A stretch of 64,000 bases of DNA, from contig CM068316.1 of the NCBI GenBank assembly GCA_034766995.1, positions 23,253,090 through 23,317,089 of the forward strand, given 5' to 3'. The position numbers were made by a program, and so were the translations under genes. Source of the stretch: Acanthacorydalis orientalis. Taxonomy: Eukaryota > Arthropoda > Insecta > Megaloptera > Corydalidae. This document shows, one piece after another, positions 1 through 11,534 of the stretch. Every line of letters begins with the position of its first letter. Positions within the stretch are counted from its first letter, which is position 1. Below the pieces are notes generated by a model that saw only the letters and a list, made by a program, of their open reading frames with translations, was not told where the DNA came from and ran no database searches.

Positions 1-1257
1 TGTGCTAATGGATATTTATTTATTTAAAAAATATTATATTGAGATCTAAATCCGATCCCAGTGACTGCAAGATTTGTATATAATTGAAATTAATAATGTG
101 GATTTTCTTTTTATAGTACCATTATATTGATCCTTGATTACTTTTAGTTACATAAAATACCTTCTTCTTCTGTCATTTAATGATCGCTTTTGTGATGTCA
201 TTAGCGTGACTTTTAAATATTTTTTATTTTTTCTATTCTAATATAAATATATAATTTAAATGTTATATATATATATATATATATATAATTATACATTTTC
301 TTTCTGTAATTATTATTATAAACTTAAAGAAATCAATACAGAAATTCAGCCATTATTGACTTTTCTTTATTATTAATTTAGTTTTTAAAGTGTAAAATAA
401 ATACTCTTTTAAAGTAATCGAATATTGCTTTCAGACACATCTTCAAACATTTTAAATATTCTTTTATCGCAGTACACATTTAATATATTGAAAAATGTAT
501 GAACTACAAGAGGATATTGATTATAAATTCAGTATTTGGAGATATTTTAGTGTAAAATCCCGTCTTTAAAAAATGATAATATAATAACTTGTAATTCAGT
601 GGATTGAGATCAAGTAGATTAAAAAAGGTTAACATTTCTTATATATAAAACTAAGTATAATTTTTCCAACCAAAATTGTGTTCTTTCTGCTTCATAGGCA
701 GCTAAAGAATCCTGTTGAAAGGCTTATGGATCGATTTCAGAATGGGTTAAAGAGCTGCATTTAGTGGTTTCAAAACATTTTTTAGAATATATGAATGGTA
801 AATTTTAGATATTTTTCTTGACAAAAATACAATTCGATAATGCTTTTTAGCAAATTACCTACCAAACTATCACTGATGACGTATGATAATCTCTAAATGT
901 TTTAATCATTTGGAAATATTCTCGAGATGTCTGAGTATAAACAGTATTATTTGATTTATTGAGTGGTTCTATTAAAGGAAATATGTTCTCATCTCTAAAT
1001 ATTTTTTCTATAATTCTGATCTGAGTGCCGAAGAAGTAATCACTTTGATTTGTTTACTCCATTCATTTTTAAAGCTGTAGCTTAAGAAATGCCGGAGATT
1101 TGATTGTAAGCTCATAATCTTAAATACCTTGTAATTACTTGTATACATTGTATTGTTATCTGTAGAACATCCAATTCATGTGACATTGTTTTTATTTTTG
1201 TAGCTGATTCCGATGTGTTTATTTATTAACATGGTTAATGGAATACAGTCGTTGAGT

Positions 1258-1318
<61 letters not shown>

Positions 1319-1643
1319 GTATATTATTATATTTATCATGTAAGTTTTGATTGAGTCGTATTCATTGTTTCATTTGACCTCAAGAAAAAAATAGTAGAAA
1401 ATTTGTTTTATTAACTGCTGAAGTTATATCAATGTTAATTTGATAGATTCGTATTATTTATGTAGGTACCGCTTTGGCAAAGTGGTTTTTAGTATTATCG
1501 TGGTTTTGTGTTAAATAACAACAATTATTACTTCGTTTATCTAGTTTTTATATTTTCATGGTGGATGAAGTGTTTAGAAATATTCTGTATAGAACACGAC
1601 GACTTTTCATTTCCCTTAATTTCTTTTATGTCTGATTCATCTA
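1..1643. other. Anonymous AT-rich sequence
   Basis: No gene or transposon end was recognised. A short (TA)n lies at 264-287. At 685-697 a pyrimidine tract ending in AG precedes an open stretch beginning QLKNPVERLMDRF that stops at 762-764. It could be a small exon or chance, and it is too short to call. Confidence 0.5.
1260..1316. repeat. (TA)n microsatellite, about 57 bp
   Basis: Uninterrupted TA dinucleotide run in unique AT-rich sequence, with no transposon end beside it. Confidence 0.95.
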
Positions 1644-2445
1644 CCAGGTCAGACAATTAAGTAATGCGACAAAATTCAAAAATCGAGTATGTTTAAAAAT
1701 TAAGGTACATCGCTGCGATCCCCTTCAAAGTAGTCCCCTCCCGCATCTATACACTTATTCCAGCGAGTTTTCCAGTTTTCGTAACAATTCTGGAACACTT
1801 CTTGTGGGACCTCTCCGAGTATCCTCGTCACAGATTCTTGGATATCTTCAACGGAGTCAAAATGTCGACCTTTGACGAATTTTTTCATATGGGGGAATAG
1901 GAAAAAGTCGCAGGGTGACATGTCCGGTGAATAGGGCGGTTGTGGTAACGTTGCGATGCCTTTAGACGCCAAAAACTGAGAGATACTGAACGCACTGTGA
2001 CAGGGAGCATTGTCGTGATGCAGAACCCAAGTCTTTGCGATCTCTGGACGCACTCTGAGCACCCTTTTTCGTAATTTTTCGAGCACATTGCGTTAAAATA
2101 CTTGATTTACGGTTTGTCCAGGTGGTACGAAATCTTTGTGAACCACACCTTTGCTGTCGAAGAAGCAAATCAACATGGTTTTTGCGCCTCGTCATGGCGC
2201 CTCGTCTTTGACGCTCTCACGGCCTTTTTTAAAATCGGCATTCCACCGAAGCACCTGACTACGACTCAGGGCATCACTACCATACACTTTAAGCACTTTT
2301 TCATAAGTTTCTGTCGCGGTTTCGCCGAGTTTTGCACAAAATTTTATCGCGCACCGTTGCTCTAAATTTCTCTGTTCCATTTTCGTGACATGCACTACTC
2401 GCGAGTTGTTACAAAACACTAAACAGCTGGCGAAGAAATGATCGT
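1644..2445 (-). mobile_element. Mariner family A, copy 1 (5'-truncated deletion derivative)
   Basis: The left edge is the 3' terminal repeat of family A (aggtcagacaattaagtaat) after a TA. Homology to the other copies runs leftward-reading to 2445 (gcgaagaaatgatcgt) and then stops, so the outer 5' end, about 130 bp including the 5' repeat, is missing. Inside, the region coding the second HTH and the first catalytic Asp is deleted. It lies head to head with copy 2, separated by 45 bp of unrelated sequence. Only the terminal-repeat side could still be recognised by a transposase. Confidence 0.9.
1700..2380 (-). pseudogene. Mariner transposase remnant (family A, copy 1)
   Basis: The reading starts at [15 protein letters not shown] (N-terminal HTH, TIR-binding in mariner) and runs to [11 protein letters not shown], where a TGA (2192-2194) sits at the internal deletion junction. 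It resumes at [12 protein letters not shown], meets a TAA at 2093-2095 where other copies have a Tyr codon, and then stays open to the normal C-terminus [12 protein letters not shown]. The catalytic motifs HHDNAPCH and [14 protein letters not shown] are present with 34 residues between their Asps, as in DD34D mariners. The first Asp motif (GDESW) is lost with the deletion. The protein is therefore non-functional. Confidence 0.9.
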
Positions 2446-2490
2446 GATTTTAAAAATAAATCACGTAATTATACTGGAATAGCTATTACA

Positions 2491-3411
2491 CGAGGTCAGA
2501 CAATTAAGTAATGCGACCGATTTTTTTTCTCAGCCTGTGGTAACACTGCGAACCTGTAACTCCGCCACCGTAATAGCAGATCCCTACTCTCTCGATTGAG
2601 ACCTTGACCACCGTCGTACGATAATTTCTTCGCCAGCTGTTTAGTGTTTTGTAACAACGCGCGAGTAGTGCATGTCACGAAGCCCACCGAATGAACATCG
2701 CTCAAGATTGTCTCGAGCAGATTGAAAGTGATCCTACTCTTCTCGATCGAGTTATTACTGGTGATGAAAGTTGGTTCTTTCAATATGACCCCGAAACTAA
2801 ACGACAAAGCCAACAGTGGCTGTCCCCTGGAGCTCCAAGGCCAAAGAAGGTGAGAATGAGCAAGTCCAAAGTGAAAACCATGTTGATTTGCTTCTTCGAC
2901 AGCAAAGGGGTGGTTCACAAAGAGTTCGTACCACCTGGACAAACCGTAAATCAAGTATTCTACCGCAATGTGCTCGAAAAATTACGAAAAAGGGTGCTCA
3001 GAGTGCGTCCAGAGATCGCGAAGACTTGGGTTCTGCATCACGACAATGCTCCCTGTCACAGTGCGTTCAGTGTCTCTCAGTTTTTGGCGTCTAAAGGCAT
3101 CGCAACGTTACCACAACCGCCATATTCACCGGACATGTCACCCTGCGACTTTTTCCTATTCCCCCATATGAAAAAATTCGTCAAAGGTCGACATTTTGAC
3201 TCCGTTGAAGATATCCAAGAATCTGTGACGAGGGTACTCGGAGAGGTCCCACAAGAAGTGTTCCAGAATTGTTACGAAAACTGGATACTCGCTGGAATAA
3301 GTGTATAGATGTGGGAGGGGACTACTTTGAAAGGGATCGCAGCGATGTACCTTAATTTTTAAATATACTCGATTTTTGAATTTTGTCGCATTACTTAATT
3401 GTTTGACCTCG
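2491..3411 (+). mobile_element. Mariner family A, copy 2 (HTH-less deletion derivative)
   Basis: Both terminal repeats are present: the first 27 bp from 2491 match the reverse complement of the last 27 bp ending at 3411 with one mismatch. A TA follows the right end; on the left the expected TA reads CA. The 5' leader of about 190 bp is kept, then the N-terminal HTH coding part is deleted between the leader and AACATCGCTCAAG. With both ends intact it could in principle have been moved in trans. Confidence 0.92.
2691..3308 (+). pseudogene. Mariner transposase catalytic domain (family A, copy 2)
   Basis: This 205-codon frame begins MNIAQDCLEQIESD and contains the three acidic motifs: GDESWFFQYDPETK (first Asp), [11 protein letters not shown] (second) and [14 protein letters not shown] (third, 34 residues later). 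Compared with a usual mariner protein of about 345 aa, the whole N-terminal DNA-binding part is gone. A single-base deletion near 3283 changes YENWKTRWNKC into YENWILAGISV and an early stop. The ATG used here lies just after the deletion junction and is probably an internal Met of the parent. Confidence 0.9.
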
Positions 3412-3589
3412 TATATATGACGGATATTACAAATTTCTTCAAGTTCTAACATCAATTTGCTTTTATTAACAATTACATAGATTTTGTTTAATATTTTTAT
3501 CTAGTGCAAGTACAGATTTATATTATCTACTCGTATGTGAAACGTCTAGTCATAGAAGGCTATAAAAAAGGCTCAATGAGTTACTATTT

Positions 3590-4480
3590 TATTTATATAG
3601 AAAGGTGTCAAGTCATTAAAAACTTTAGAGCGATTATGGAGTATTTTTTTTGAGTATGTAGAATTGAAAAATATTGGTTATCCATTGGTTGATCGAGTTA
3701 TAGTTGGAAGAATGTGCCTAAATAACAATAACCATCGTGGTCTATATAAACCAGAGATTACTAATGAAAATATTCGCTTAGTAGTCGAAGAACTAGTTAT
3801 GGAAAACGGATGTATAACTATTTGAGAAGTTTCTTACATTGTCAATATTAGTATCAAAAAGTTATAAAATTATTTATGATCAACTGAGGTTTAATAAATT
3901 TTATGAATGTTTTCCTGTATCTGAATAAAAAATTCATCTGGTTAAATTTTTTTATTTATTATTGGATTTATAGGAAGTAAAAAAATGTTTAGATACTACC
4001 GATAAATATAGATGATTTGTGGATATCTTATTTCAACTTATTGTTAGCAAAAAAGTGAAAAAAGTGATCAAAAGAGTCAAGATATCAGAATAAGTTTCAG
4101 GTATTAAATTTTACATTACTTTTCAATTAAGAAAACAATGATAATGGTATTTTTGTTTTCAAAGAATACTCATTGTGGTTCATATTTCAAAAGTTATCAT
4201 GATTAAAGTATAATATTATTTCGAACTTAATGTTCCAATACACTAAGGACTAACAAAAAATCTGAAAAATCTTTACAGTTGGACCTTAATATAGCGTGAG
4301 AAACGATAATGCACATATTTTTATAAACAATAATAGTTTTCATTGATTTGAATCTGAAATTTTTGCCTAAATTATCCTATTTACCAGATTTACTGTCGAT
4401 GACTTTTACTCAGTTCCATCTATGCAGAAATCATTGCGATCAATATATTTTCAGACAATTAATGGAGTCAACGCAGAAAT
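3590..4480 (+). pseudogene. Heavily decayed mariner-like transposase
   Basis: The stretch ITNENIRLVVEELVMENGCI followed (after a stop) by EVSYIVNISIKKLYKII resembles the second HTH of mariner transposases. Near 4300 a remnant resembles the second Asp motif (VRNDNAHIF), and near 4375 another resembles the third-Asp region (LSYLPDLLSMTF). Many stops and frameshifts interrupt it and no terminal repeats were found. It is clearly older than the family A copies. The call rests on motif spacing and weak similarity judged by eye. Confidence 0.4.
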
Positions 4481-4697
4481 AAGCAGGTGTATATATTGTT
4501 TATGTATAATATTAGAAATAAATTAATTTATTTAATAAAATTTTTCATTAGTTGATAATAAAGTACCTGTTGATGATTTAAACTGATGATAAAAGTTTGA
4601 AAACTCTTTTTATTTTAACAAAGAAGTAAAAAATAAATGAAAACTCAAGTAATTGGTAATATGTTACCAAAACAAAGAAAAATAACCAAAAGAAATA

Positions 4698-5970
4698 CGA
4701 GAATCGTTTGATAAGTATGACGAAAAAGCAAGTTAAACACCGTTTATTGAAAAAAATCGATTTTATTTCTCAACAGAGTATTTATTGAGGGCTATATACA
4801 CTTGATCCAGCGAGTCTGAAAAATACGGATTGACAGCGTCGATGACATCCTTATTCACCAAGTATTTCTTCTCATCGATCCATATTCTTAAGTTAGGAAA
4901 GAAGAAGTCACACGAGGCCTAAGTCTGAAGAATAAGGTGGGTGAGGAATAAAGTTGAAGCCTAATGCGTACAATTTTGCCATTGTGACGGTCGATTTGTA
5001 GGCCGGCGTGTTGTCCTGTTGAAAGACCACTTTTTTGTGTATCAATCTTGGTCATTTTTTTCCATCTCTTATTTAAAACGGTTCAATGATGTTGCATAAT
5101 AGGCTTCTGTTATCGTTCTTCCCTTTATTAAGTAATCGATTAGAATGATTCCTAGGAAATCCCATAAACAGTGGAAAAACTATGGAAATTTCAAATCCCA
5201 TCACCTTTCTTACCGACAAAAGGGTCTTCGCTTTCTTCGGCGCAATTTCACCAGTCGTTGTCCACTGCTTTAATTGCTGCTTCTACTTAGGAGTGTAGTA
5301 ATGAATCCATGTTTCATCCATGGGGACGAGTCGAGATAAAAAAACCAGCAGATCGAGATTAAATATCACCAAACAATGGGTTGAAATGCCCTTTCATGTG
5401 TGTTTTTGGTTGACAGTCAACAGTCGCGGCACCCATCGCGCACACAGTTATTTTATGTACCATTTTTCGTACAGGATATTGTGCACTCATTCAGTTGAGA
5501 CATCTACAGTCTCAGAAATCTCGCACATTTTCACTCGGCGGTGTTCCATGACGATACCATAGATTTTTTTAACGATATCCATTGTGGTGACCTCAACTGG
5601 GCATTCAGAAGAGCGCGCTTCATCTTCAATTTACGTTTGACCACGTTTAAACTCATTTATCCAGAAATAAACAGTTTTCAACGCTGGTGCTGAATCCTCA
5701 TAAACTTCATTCAACTCTGCTTTTATCTGAACGGCCATTCACTTTTCAAATAAAAACGTGTTATCATTGCACGGAACTGGTTTATTTTTATTTTTGTGGC
5801 AACTGCTACAATACTCGCTTCAAACATCTGTAGAACGTGAAAGTCGCGTCGCTTCTGGCTCAAATTTCGCCTATACTAGTTTTAAATGTGACATTTGATA
5901 GCCGTGACGTTACCAAATAAATAATGGCACCATCTCATAGAAATTCACAAAACTTATCAAACGACCCTCG
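4698..5970 (-). mobile_element. Mariner family B (irritans-like), decayed, full-length ends
   Basis: The terminal repeats agree at 17 of the first 19 positions: cgagaatcgtttgataagt at 4698 and the complement cgagggtcgtttgataagt at 5970. A TA lies immediately outside each end (4696-4697 and 5971-5972), as expected for a mariner target duplication. The length of 1273 bp is typical of a full-length mariner. The coding strand is minus. A fragment of the same family lies at 11535-11875. Confidence 0.9.
4763..5827 (-). pseudogene. Mariner transposase (family B), multiply broken
   Basis: Reading leftward, the remnant shows IKAELNEVYEDSAPALKTV and INEFKRG (HTH region), VKKIYGIVMEHRRVKMCEIS (second HTH), LCARWVPRLLTV, MDETWIHYYTP (first Asp kept), QWTTTGEIAPKKAKTL, VVFQQDNTPAYKS (second Asp kept) and a frameshifted third-Asp motif. 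There are at least five stops and several frameshifts. The motif set (WVPRLLT, DETWIHYYTP, GEIAPKKAKT) is that of irritans-type mariners. The start is uncertain: the most upstream in-frame Met is at 5827, but a later one is more usual for this family. Confidence 0.88.
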
Positions 5971-5972
5971 TA

Positions 5973-6212
5973 AAAACCAACTAAGGATTTAACTGAACAT
6001 TTATTTGTAAACTACTTTTTTCTAAATATTTCAGTTTTGTTTTTGTATTTTATTAGACAAAGTATATGTGTTTTTAACAAATAATTTCAATTGATATTTG
6101 GAAAACGAATAGTCTCTTCAAATTTCATTAAAAATTATGAAAATAATAATTATTTATAATTTGAATATAAGTTTCATATTTTTTGTATTTTGTGTAAATA
6201 TTTTGATTATGT

Positions 6213-6284
<72 letters not shown>

Positions 6285-6998
6285 CGTATAATATGTTATG
6301 AAGAAAGAGAAAGAATGAGAAATTATGAGTTTTGGGACTTTGGGAATTGTCTAAGGTATTAAATGAAGTGAAATATAGTAATAAATAAATTTCGTATTAA
6401 AGCCGATTATAAACATTTGAATATACCATTTTTCGTACACATTGAGAGTGTGCGTACACTTTATGAACCTTAATGAAAAAAATTTTCAAGTTAGACTTTT
6501 TTGTTTTATACAAATTTATTTATTCTCGATAATAGTAAAATGTTAATTGATTTTATATATTTTAGCACTCTGGCAATAATAGCATCGTCATAAAAATGCA
6601 TGAGAAATAATAAAAAATGATCAGTTTTTAAATAGTATTTTAAATTAAAAATGGACATAGATCTACGTTACTTTTTATTTGTAACAAAAGAAAAAGGTGT
6701 TAATATTTGTTACAAATATTAACAATATTTGTAACAAATTGATTTACGTTCTAATATTTTCATAACACTTTTAATACTGATTCAGCTGCTTGTAAAATAT
6801 TTAAATTTTATGAATAATAATAATTATTTAATATAATTTAAGTTTATATTTGCTTAAAGTTAAATGTAAATATTATTTTTACGATGAACATGAGTTTATA
6901 AATTACAGGAGTCATTAATTTAAGTTTCATTCGATTTACTATTTCAAAAAATATTTTTTTATTATTAGTCAAAGGTGTTAAACATATAAATATATAAG
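5973..6998. other. Anonymous AT-rich sequence
   Basis: Nothing was recognised apart from the TA array at 6214 and a duplicated tgttacaaatatt motif near 6690-6740. Confidence 0.5.
6214..6282. repeat. (TA)n microsatellite, about 69 bp
   Basis: Pure TA run after a short atacat lead-in. Confidence 0.95.
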
Positions 6999-7229
6999 CC
7001 TATAAACAGAGCCGTGCGATGATATTTTGGAGCCTGAAGCAGATATTCTTAAAAAAGCGCTTTTATTTGTACTGAGGCGACTAAATACGTAAATTAAGGA
7101 ATTAATAATTAATTTTATATATTTATTTAATGGATTCAAAATTTTTAATAACTAGAAAACAGTTGTAATAATACACTATAAAATAGTTACATTTGTACAG
7201 AATAATTAACAGACAAATTAATTATATAT

Positions 7230-7790
7230 ATTATTGGAAATTTACACGTCTAGATTTCATTTCACTGAAATTCAGAATTAATCGTCATAATTTAACGATT
7301 CACATACATCGTGTTCAATGGTCATCATAACCAGACAGACTAATCTTTTTTGCCCCATTGCTGATCTTAAGTAATTTTTATAATCTTTAATTTGGAAAAA
7401 CTGCGTTCTCCAGAAGCAATTGATACGGGTAAAGTTAGCATTATTCGTAGGCAAATAAACAAATTCATCAATACTGTACTGTACCGTACTGTACTCATAC
7501 TGTTTGTCCACAAATAGTTAAGTATTTCTAGTTATTTCATTTCAGAGGGCAATAATACAGTTAAATGTGTAATGTATTCACAAAGTGCAAGACCATCAAT
7601 AGCTATATTATCATTATTAGCCAATAATAAATGTAAATCTATATATATTTTTTAGTATTTATGATCTATTGTTATGTGTCAATTTATAAATGTTGTACAA
7701 TATTTTAAACATATCAACATGTAATTTTATTTGTTCAAATCTTTCGCTAATTGAATTAATCGCAGTGTCAATAATGAAATAAAAATATTA
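7230..7790 (-). pseudogene. hAT transposase C-terminal remnant (zinc finger MYM-type 1-like)
   Basis: Reading leftward, the remnant shows IDTAINSISERFEQIKLHV, then after breaks IAIDGLALCEYITHLTVLLP, then YKNYLRSAMGQKRL and VMMTIEHDVCESLNYDD, and after a frameshift MKSRRVNF and a stop. The Y-LRS-M-QERL and IEHD...N(Y/F)DD patterns are typical of the hAT C-terminal dimerisation domain in transposase-derived proteins annotated as zinc finger MYM-type protein 1-like. The identification is from remembered family patterns; the terminal repeats and 8-bp duplication support it independently. Confidence 0.72.
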
Positions 7791-7903
7791 ACTTTATAAT
7801 TGTATAGTGGATATATAATGGGTTGGTCAATATATTCGTAATAAAAACTGTTTTTCTTTTTACGAATTCGAATCGTGGAATCGTCCCAACTTCATGTGGG
7901 ATC

Positions 7904-7919
7904 CTCGTCGTACGACGAG
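7904..7919. repeat. 16-bp perfect palindrome in a GC-richer patch
   Basis: ctcgtcgtacgacgag is its own reverse complement. It lies in a GC-richer patch (7862-7935) inside the hAT element but outside the recognisable transposase and the nested mariner. Confidence 0.8.
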
Positions 7920-8048
7920 TGCTCGAATGTAATAATACATACAGATTGAATGAAAATAACTATATTAATGAGAATTTTTTTATGTTTCGGTATATAAAAA
8001 TATCAAATATAGGTATTTACTGCAATGTTAAACATGCTTACATATTAT

Positions 8049-8596
8049 TAGGTTTCTATAAAAATAATTGAGATTTATGCACTCATTTGTCAAGCTTTTT
8101 TGATTCTTCGGTTTTAAGTAGACCGGAAATGTTGGATGACTAACGTCTAACTTTTCCGCAAAGCTCTAGAAATGTTCTGTTCTGATTTAACTAACGCCTT
8201 CAGTTAGTCGTTATGAACTGAAGAAGGACGTCCGCGACCGTCTTCAACTTAAAGGCTCTTGTCTCCAGCACGAAATTTTTGGAATCACCCTTTCCCCGTA
8301 CATTCCTTAACAGTACCTACACCAAAAGCTGCGTTTAGTTTACAAGTAGTTTCTATGGCTTAAGCACCGATTTTGAACACATATAAAAATGCTCTTATTT
8401 GCTATTTTTCCATCTTTAATTTAATAGCCCAATTTGAACAAAAATTAATAATAAAACCAAAGTCGATATTATCAAAATACAGATCGAAAAAAAACTTTAA
8501 AATGATATTTACATGAACACAAGAAAATGACATTTTCGTTGAAAAAGATATGATTAGAATTCTGAAAACAAAACCGCGATTATTTTCGTACCAACG
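8049..8596 (-). mobile_element. MADE1/Hsmar1-like mariner deletion derivative (family C, copy 1)
   Basis: The left end ttaggtttctataaaaataa (8048) and the right end ending cgattattttcgtaccaac (reversed: gttggtacgaaaataatcgc) fit the family C terminal repeat ttaggttggtagaaaaataa. On the minus strand the interior reads as a mariner N-terminal domain: NAAFGVGTVKE, FQKFRAGDKSL and GRGRPSSVHND, then second-HTH remnants. The catalytic half is absent. It is inserted in the hAT element at 7007-8838, so it is the younger of the two. Confidence 0.8.
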
Positions 8597-8846
8597 TAAT
8601 AATTTAATATGATTATGATATAATATACATCTGAAGATGAAACCTATAATTTTAAATTTGGTATAGGGCGCTTTCTAGCAGCGGTGACGGCGCTATATAC
8701 TGTTTAAGCTTTATTATTCGTTATAAATAAACAAATTAATGCAAATAATAAAACAATTGAGAAATATGTAAGGGGTACCTTCATATCTGAGTCGCCTGGA
8801 TCAATCGCTCCATTCCTAGATACGACCGCACAGCCCTGCATATAAA

Positions 8847-10212
8847 AATATAAAATAATTATAGCTTTTACTATGCAAATATTCTATTTTAATTGCATAT
8901 TTTTATAGAAAATGATATTCATTATACGAATACTTAATTTGAAAATTAACTACTCATTTAATTTACTTCTTTGCTAAGAGAATACTAGTACCCGCAAGTA
9001 TACTAAAAATCTCATTATGCTCGGTCTTAAAAATGTATTAAAAATTATTTTCATGAATACATTAATGATCATTTTTGTGAATTGTCACTTTCTAACTAAT
9101 ATTCTGTGTATATGTTAACATTATCCTCATTTTTTTAAATGAGGAGAAAGCTCAATTAATAATGTCAAAGTTACGTTTTGCATTATTATGGATAATTGAA
9201 ATAGTATTTAAAATATTTTTTGTTCCACTAATATTTTTTTATAATAGAAATATCGATATATTTCAATATTAAATGAATATATAAAATATAGAATATTGTC
9301 TTCTATTACAAAATTTAAAATTGAAATAGTAAGTCTTAAATACCATTGTCGCTACGTTCTAAATAAATACATTTTTTACAACGCTTATAGTGTTTTTTGC
9401 AAATAAAATCTCTTAATCATTTCAAATCCGTTTTCTAAAACATTACTGATTGATTACTTAATCATTCATTAAAAATATCTCATGAACTTTATTCGGAATA
9501 TGAGCAAAAATGGCCATGAAAAATAATGATGAAACTTTCTAGATCAGCTCTTGTCCTTGTGTTCAAAGCAGATAGTATAAAACGTGGTTTTTATAAAATT
9601 GTTTTAGATTTATTCATAAGAAATACTTATATTTGCATCTATAAAAATAGAAAAAGTTTTTTAAACTTTATTTATTTTTTCTTTATAAAATATTTTTTTT
9701 CGCTGTATGTATTTTTTATATACTAAAATAAATTATTAATTGATCAATTCTACAGTACTGTATAAACTTGACATATTTGCCTCTTAAATAGTTATAAGTT
9801 ATTTGACACTTCAATAGTTTTCTTGTTAGTAACAGAAAAAAGTTGAAACATCTCAACAAACAACGAATAGAGAAATAATTAATAAAGTTATTTTAATTGT
9901 TAAAAATTCAATTATTTGAAAGTGCTATGTATGGTCAGGTATCACAGAAGAAGATAATATAGATTATTGAGTATTATTCTCATATTTTAGTAATGATTAT
10001 AAACAAAAAAGTACTTTAGTACCATTAATAATAGATTCATGATAGATTCATTTAGCTGTACACAGAATGAACAACACTCAAAATGATGCACTGCTTTTAA
10101 ATTCTTATTGAACAAAATAAATCGAAAAAAAACTTTAAAACAATTAGAAAATTATTTTTAATTAGAAATTTTAATTTGTTTTTATTTGCAATACATTAAA
10201 AAAAATAATAAT
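8847..10212. other. Anonymous AT-rich sequence
   Basis: No coding region, terminal repeat or long microsatellite was recognised. Short open frames, including the one at 9526-9726, consist mostly of codons forced by A/T richness. Confidence 0.5.
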
Positions 10213-11460
10213 ATACAGAAAATGTTAAAAAAGGTAAAGAAACAGAAGTTACGAAAATGATGCAACCTTTAAAATGGCTTATGCAGTGATATTATTTGAT
10301 TTTTATTTTTCTGAAAAGCAATGAAGATCTTCATTGGCAGTTTGCATAAGCATTTAATCGCGAAAAGTTGAATTTCTGTACAAAAAAATTTCAATGGGTC
10401 GTCAAACAACAACAAAAATTCAAGAACATGTTATTTCCTTATTTAAGGAAGGAAAAAGTCAAAGAGAAATTGAAAGAATAGTGAATAAAAGTGCTGCAAC
10501 CATTCGACATATGATCAATCGTTTTAAGAATGAAGGAAGAATTGTTGATAGGCCTAGAAATAAAGACAGAAAATATTAAATGAGCAGTATGAGCGATTAC
10601 CAATTCGTACAGTAAAATGGAATTGTCAAATCAGTGCACCAATGATATGAATGAAAGCGATGATGCACTTAAATAAAAATATTAACTCACAAACAGTTCA
10701 TTGGGTCCTATGGAAGGAAGGTTACCACTGGAGAATTGGAAGACAGAAAACACTAATTAGCAAAAAACGCAAAAATTTAGACTTGACTTTGCCAAAGAAC
10801 ACGTGAACAAGCATTTTGATTTTTGGAAAGAAGTTGTCTTTGACGATGAACGCAAAATTAATTTATTCGGCAGTGAACGGTATCCTAAAGCCTGGAGAAA
10901 GGCAAACACCCCGTTTGATCGAAAAAACATTAGGCCTAAAGTCAAACAAGGTGGCTTGCACGTTATGATCTTGGAATGTATGGCTTCATCTGGTATTGGT
11001 AACCTTCATTTCATTGAAAATAATATGCATAAATTCATGTACCTTGACATTTTTCAAATCAATTTAAAGAAAGTGCAGAAAAATTGGGTCTAGGACAATC
11101 ATTAGGATTTTATGAGGGTAATGATTCCAAACATACTTCTTAATTACTCAAAGAATGGTTTTTATACCATTGTAGAAAGGCCAAGCATCTTCTTCCGCAG
11201 TCGTCCAATATTAACGTAATGGAGTATCTTTAGACAAAAATCAAATTCAATTTAAAAAACTACACGATATTCATCAAAGGCGACCTAAAAAACATATACA
11301 TGAGTGGAACTCCATCATTCCTGATTTTACAAATAAAACTGGTAACATCTAAGTAACAAGGGCTCAAAGACATTATAAAATCAAACTTTACATGATCCAT
11401 TTTGAATGCTGATTATTTTCATACCTTTTGATTTTCTAACCTTTTTAATATATTCTGTAT
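10213..11460 (+). mobile_element. Tc1-like transposon, inactive
   Basis: The first 65 bp or so (atacagaaaatgttaaaaaa onward) match the reverse complement of the end (atacagaatatattaaaaag) through to a shared aaaatgg, giving long imperfect terminal repeats. The element is about 1250 bp with TA at the edges, as for Tc1. The coding strand is plus. Confidence 0.85.
10394..11345 (+). pseudogene. Tc1-like transposase, multiply broken
   Basis: The first 61 codons are open: MGRQTTTKIQEHVISLFKEG continues into a paired-type HTH (QREIERIVNKSAATI) and ends at a stop at 10577-10579. Further on come HLNKNINSQTVHWVL and then FWKEVVFDDERKINLFGSER (first Asp kept), VKQGGLHVMILECMASSGIG, NLHFIENNMHKFMYLDI, QGNDSKHTS (where the second catalytic Asp of the usual QDND is Gly) and INVMEYL in place of NPIEHLW. 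The order and spacing match Tc1 proteins of about 340 aa. Frame breaks and the lost Asp make it inactive. Confidence 0.88.
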
Positions 11461-11534
11461 GTTTTTATTTATTTTTATGTATTTTAAATGAAAATAAACT
11501 ATATTATCTAATTTTAAAAAAATCTTCATTATTT

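Larger units (their letters stand above)
7007..8838 (-). mobile_element. hAT transposon, partly deleted and invaded
   Basis: The ends are cagagccgtgcg at 7007 and, reversed, cagggctgtgcg at 8838 (10 of 12 match). They are flanked by 8-bp direct repeats cctataaa (6999-7006) and catataaa (8839-8846), 7 of 8 identical, which is the hAT target-duplication length. The minus strand encodes a hAT C-terminal dimerisation region close to the left end. The N-terminal two thirds of the transposase is missing and the interior carries a MADE1/Hsmar1-like mariner (8049-8596). Confidence 0.82.

Noticed and set aside
2102..2365. Open frames antisense or frame-shifted to mariner family A transposase (2102, 2496, 2816, 2968, 24138, 24344, 62624, 62740, 63535)
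   Set aside because: They recur at identical relative positions in every copy and are shadows of the transposase reading frame, with no independent domain.
7278..7511. Independent small gene
   Set aside because: It is the C-terminal dimerisation part of the hAT transposase, continued by upstream and downstream remnants in other frames.
7819..7855. ggttggtcaatatattcgta as the left end of the mariner inside the hAT
   Set aside because: A far better match to the family C end lies at 8048 (ttaggtttctataaaaataa), and 7855-8047 does not match other family C copies.
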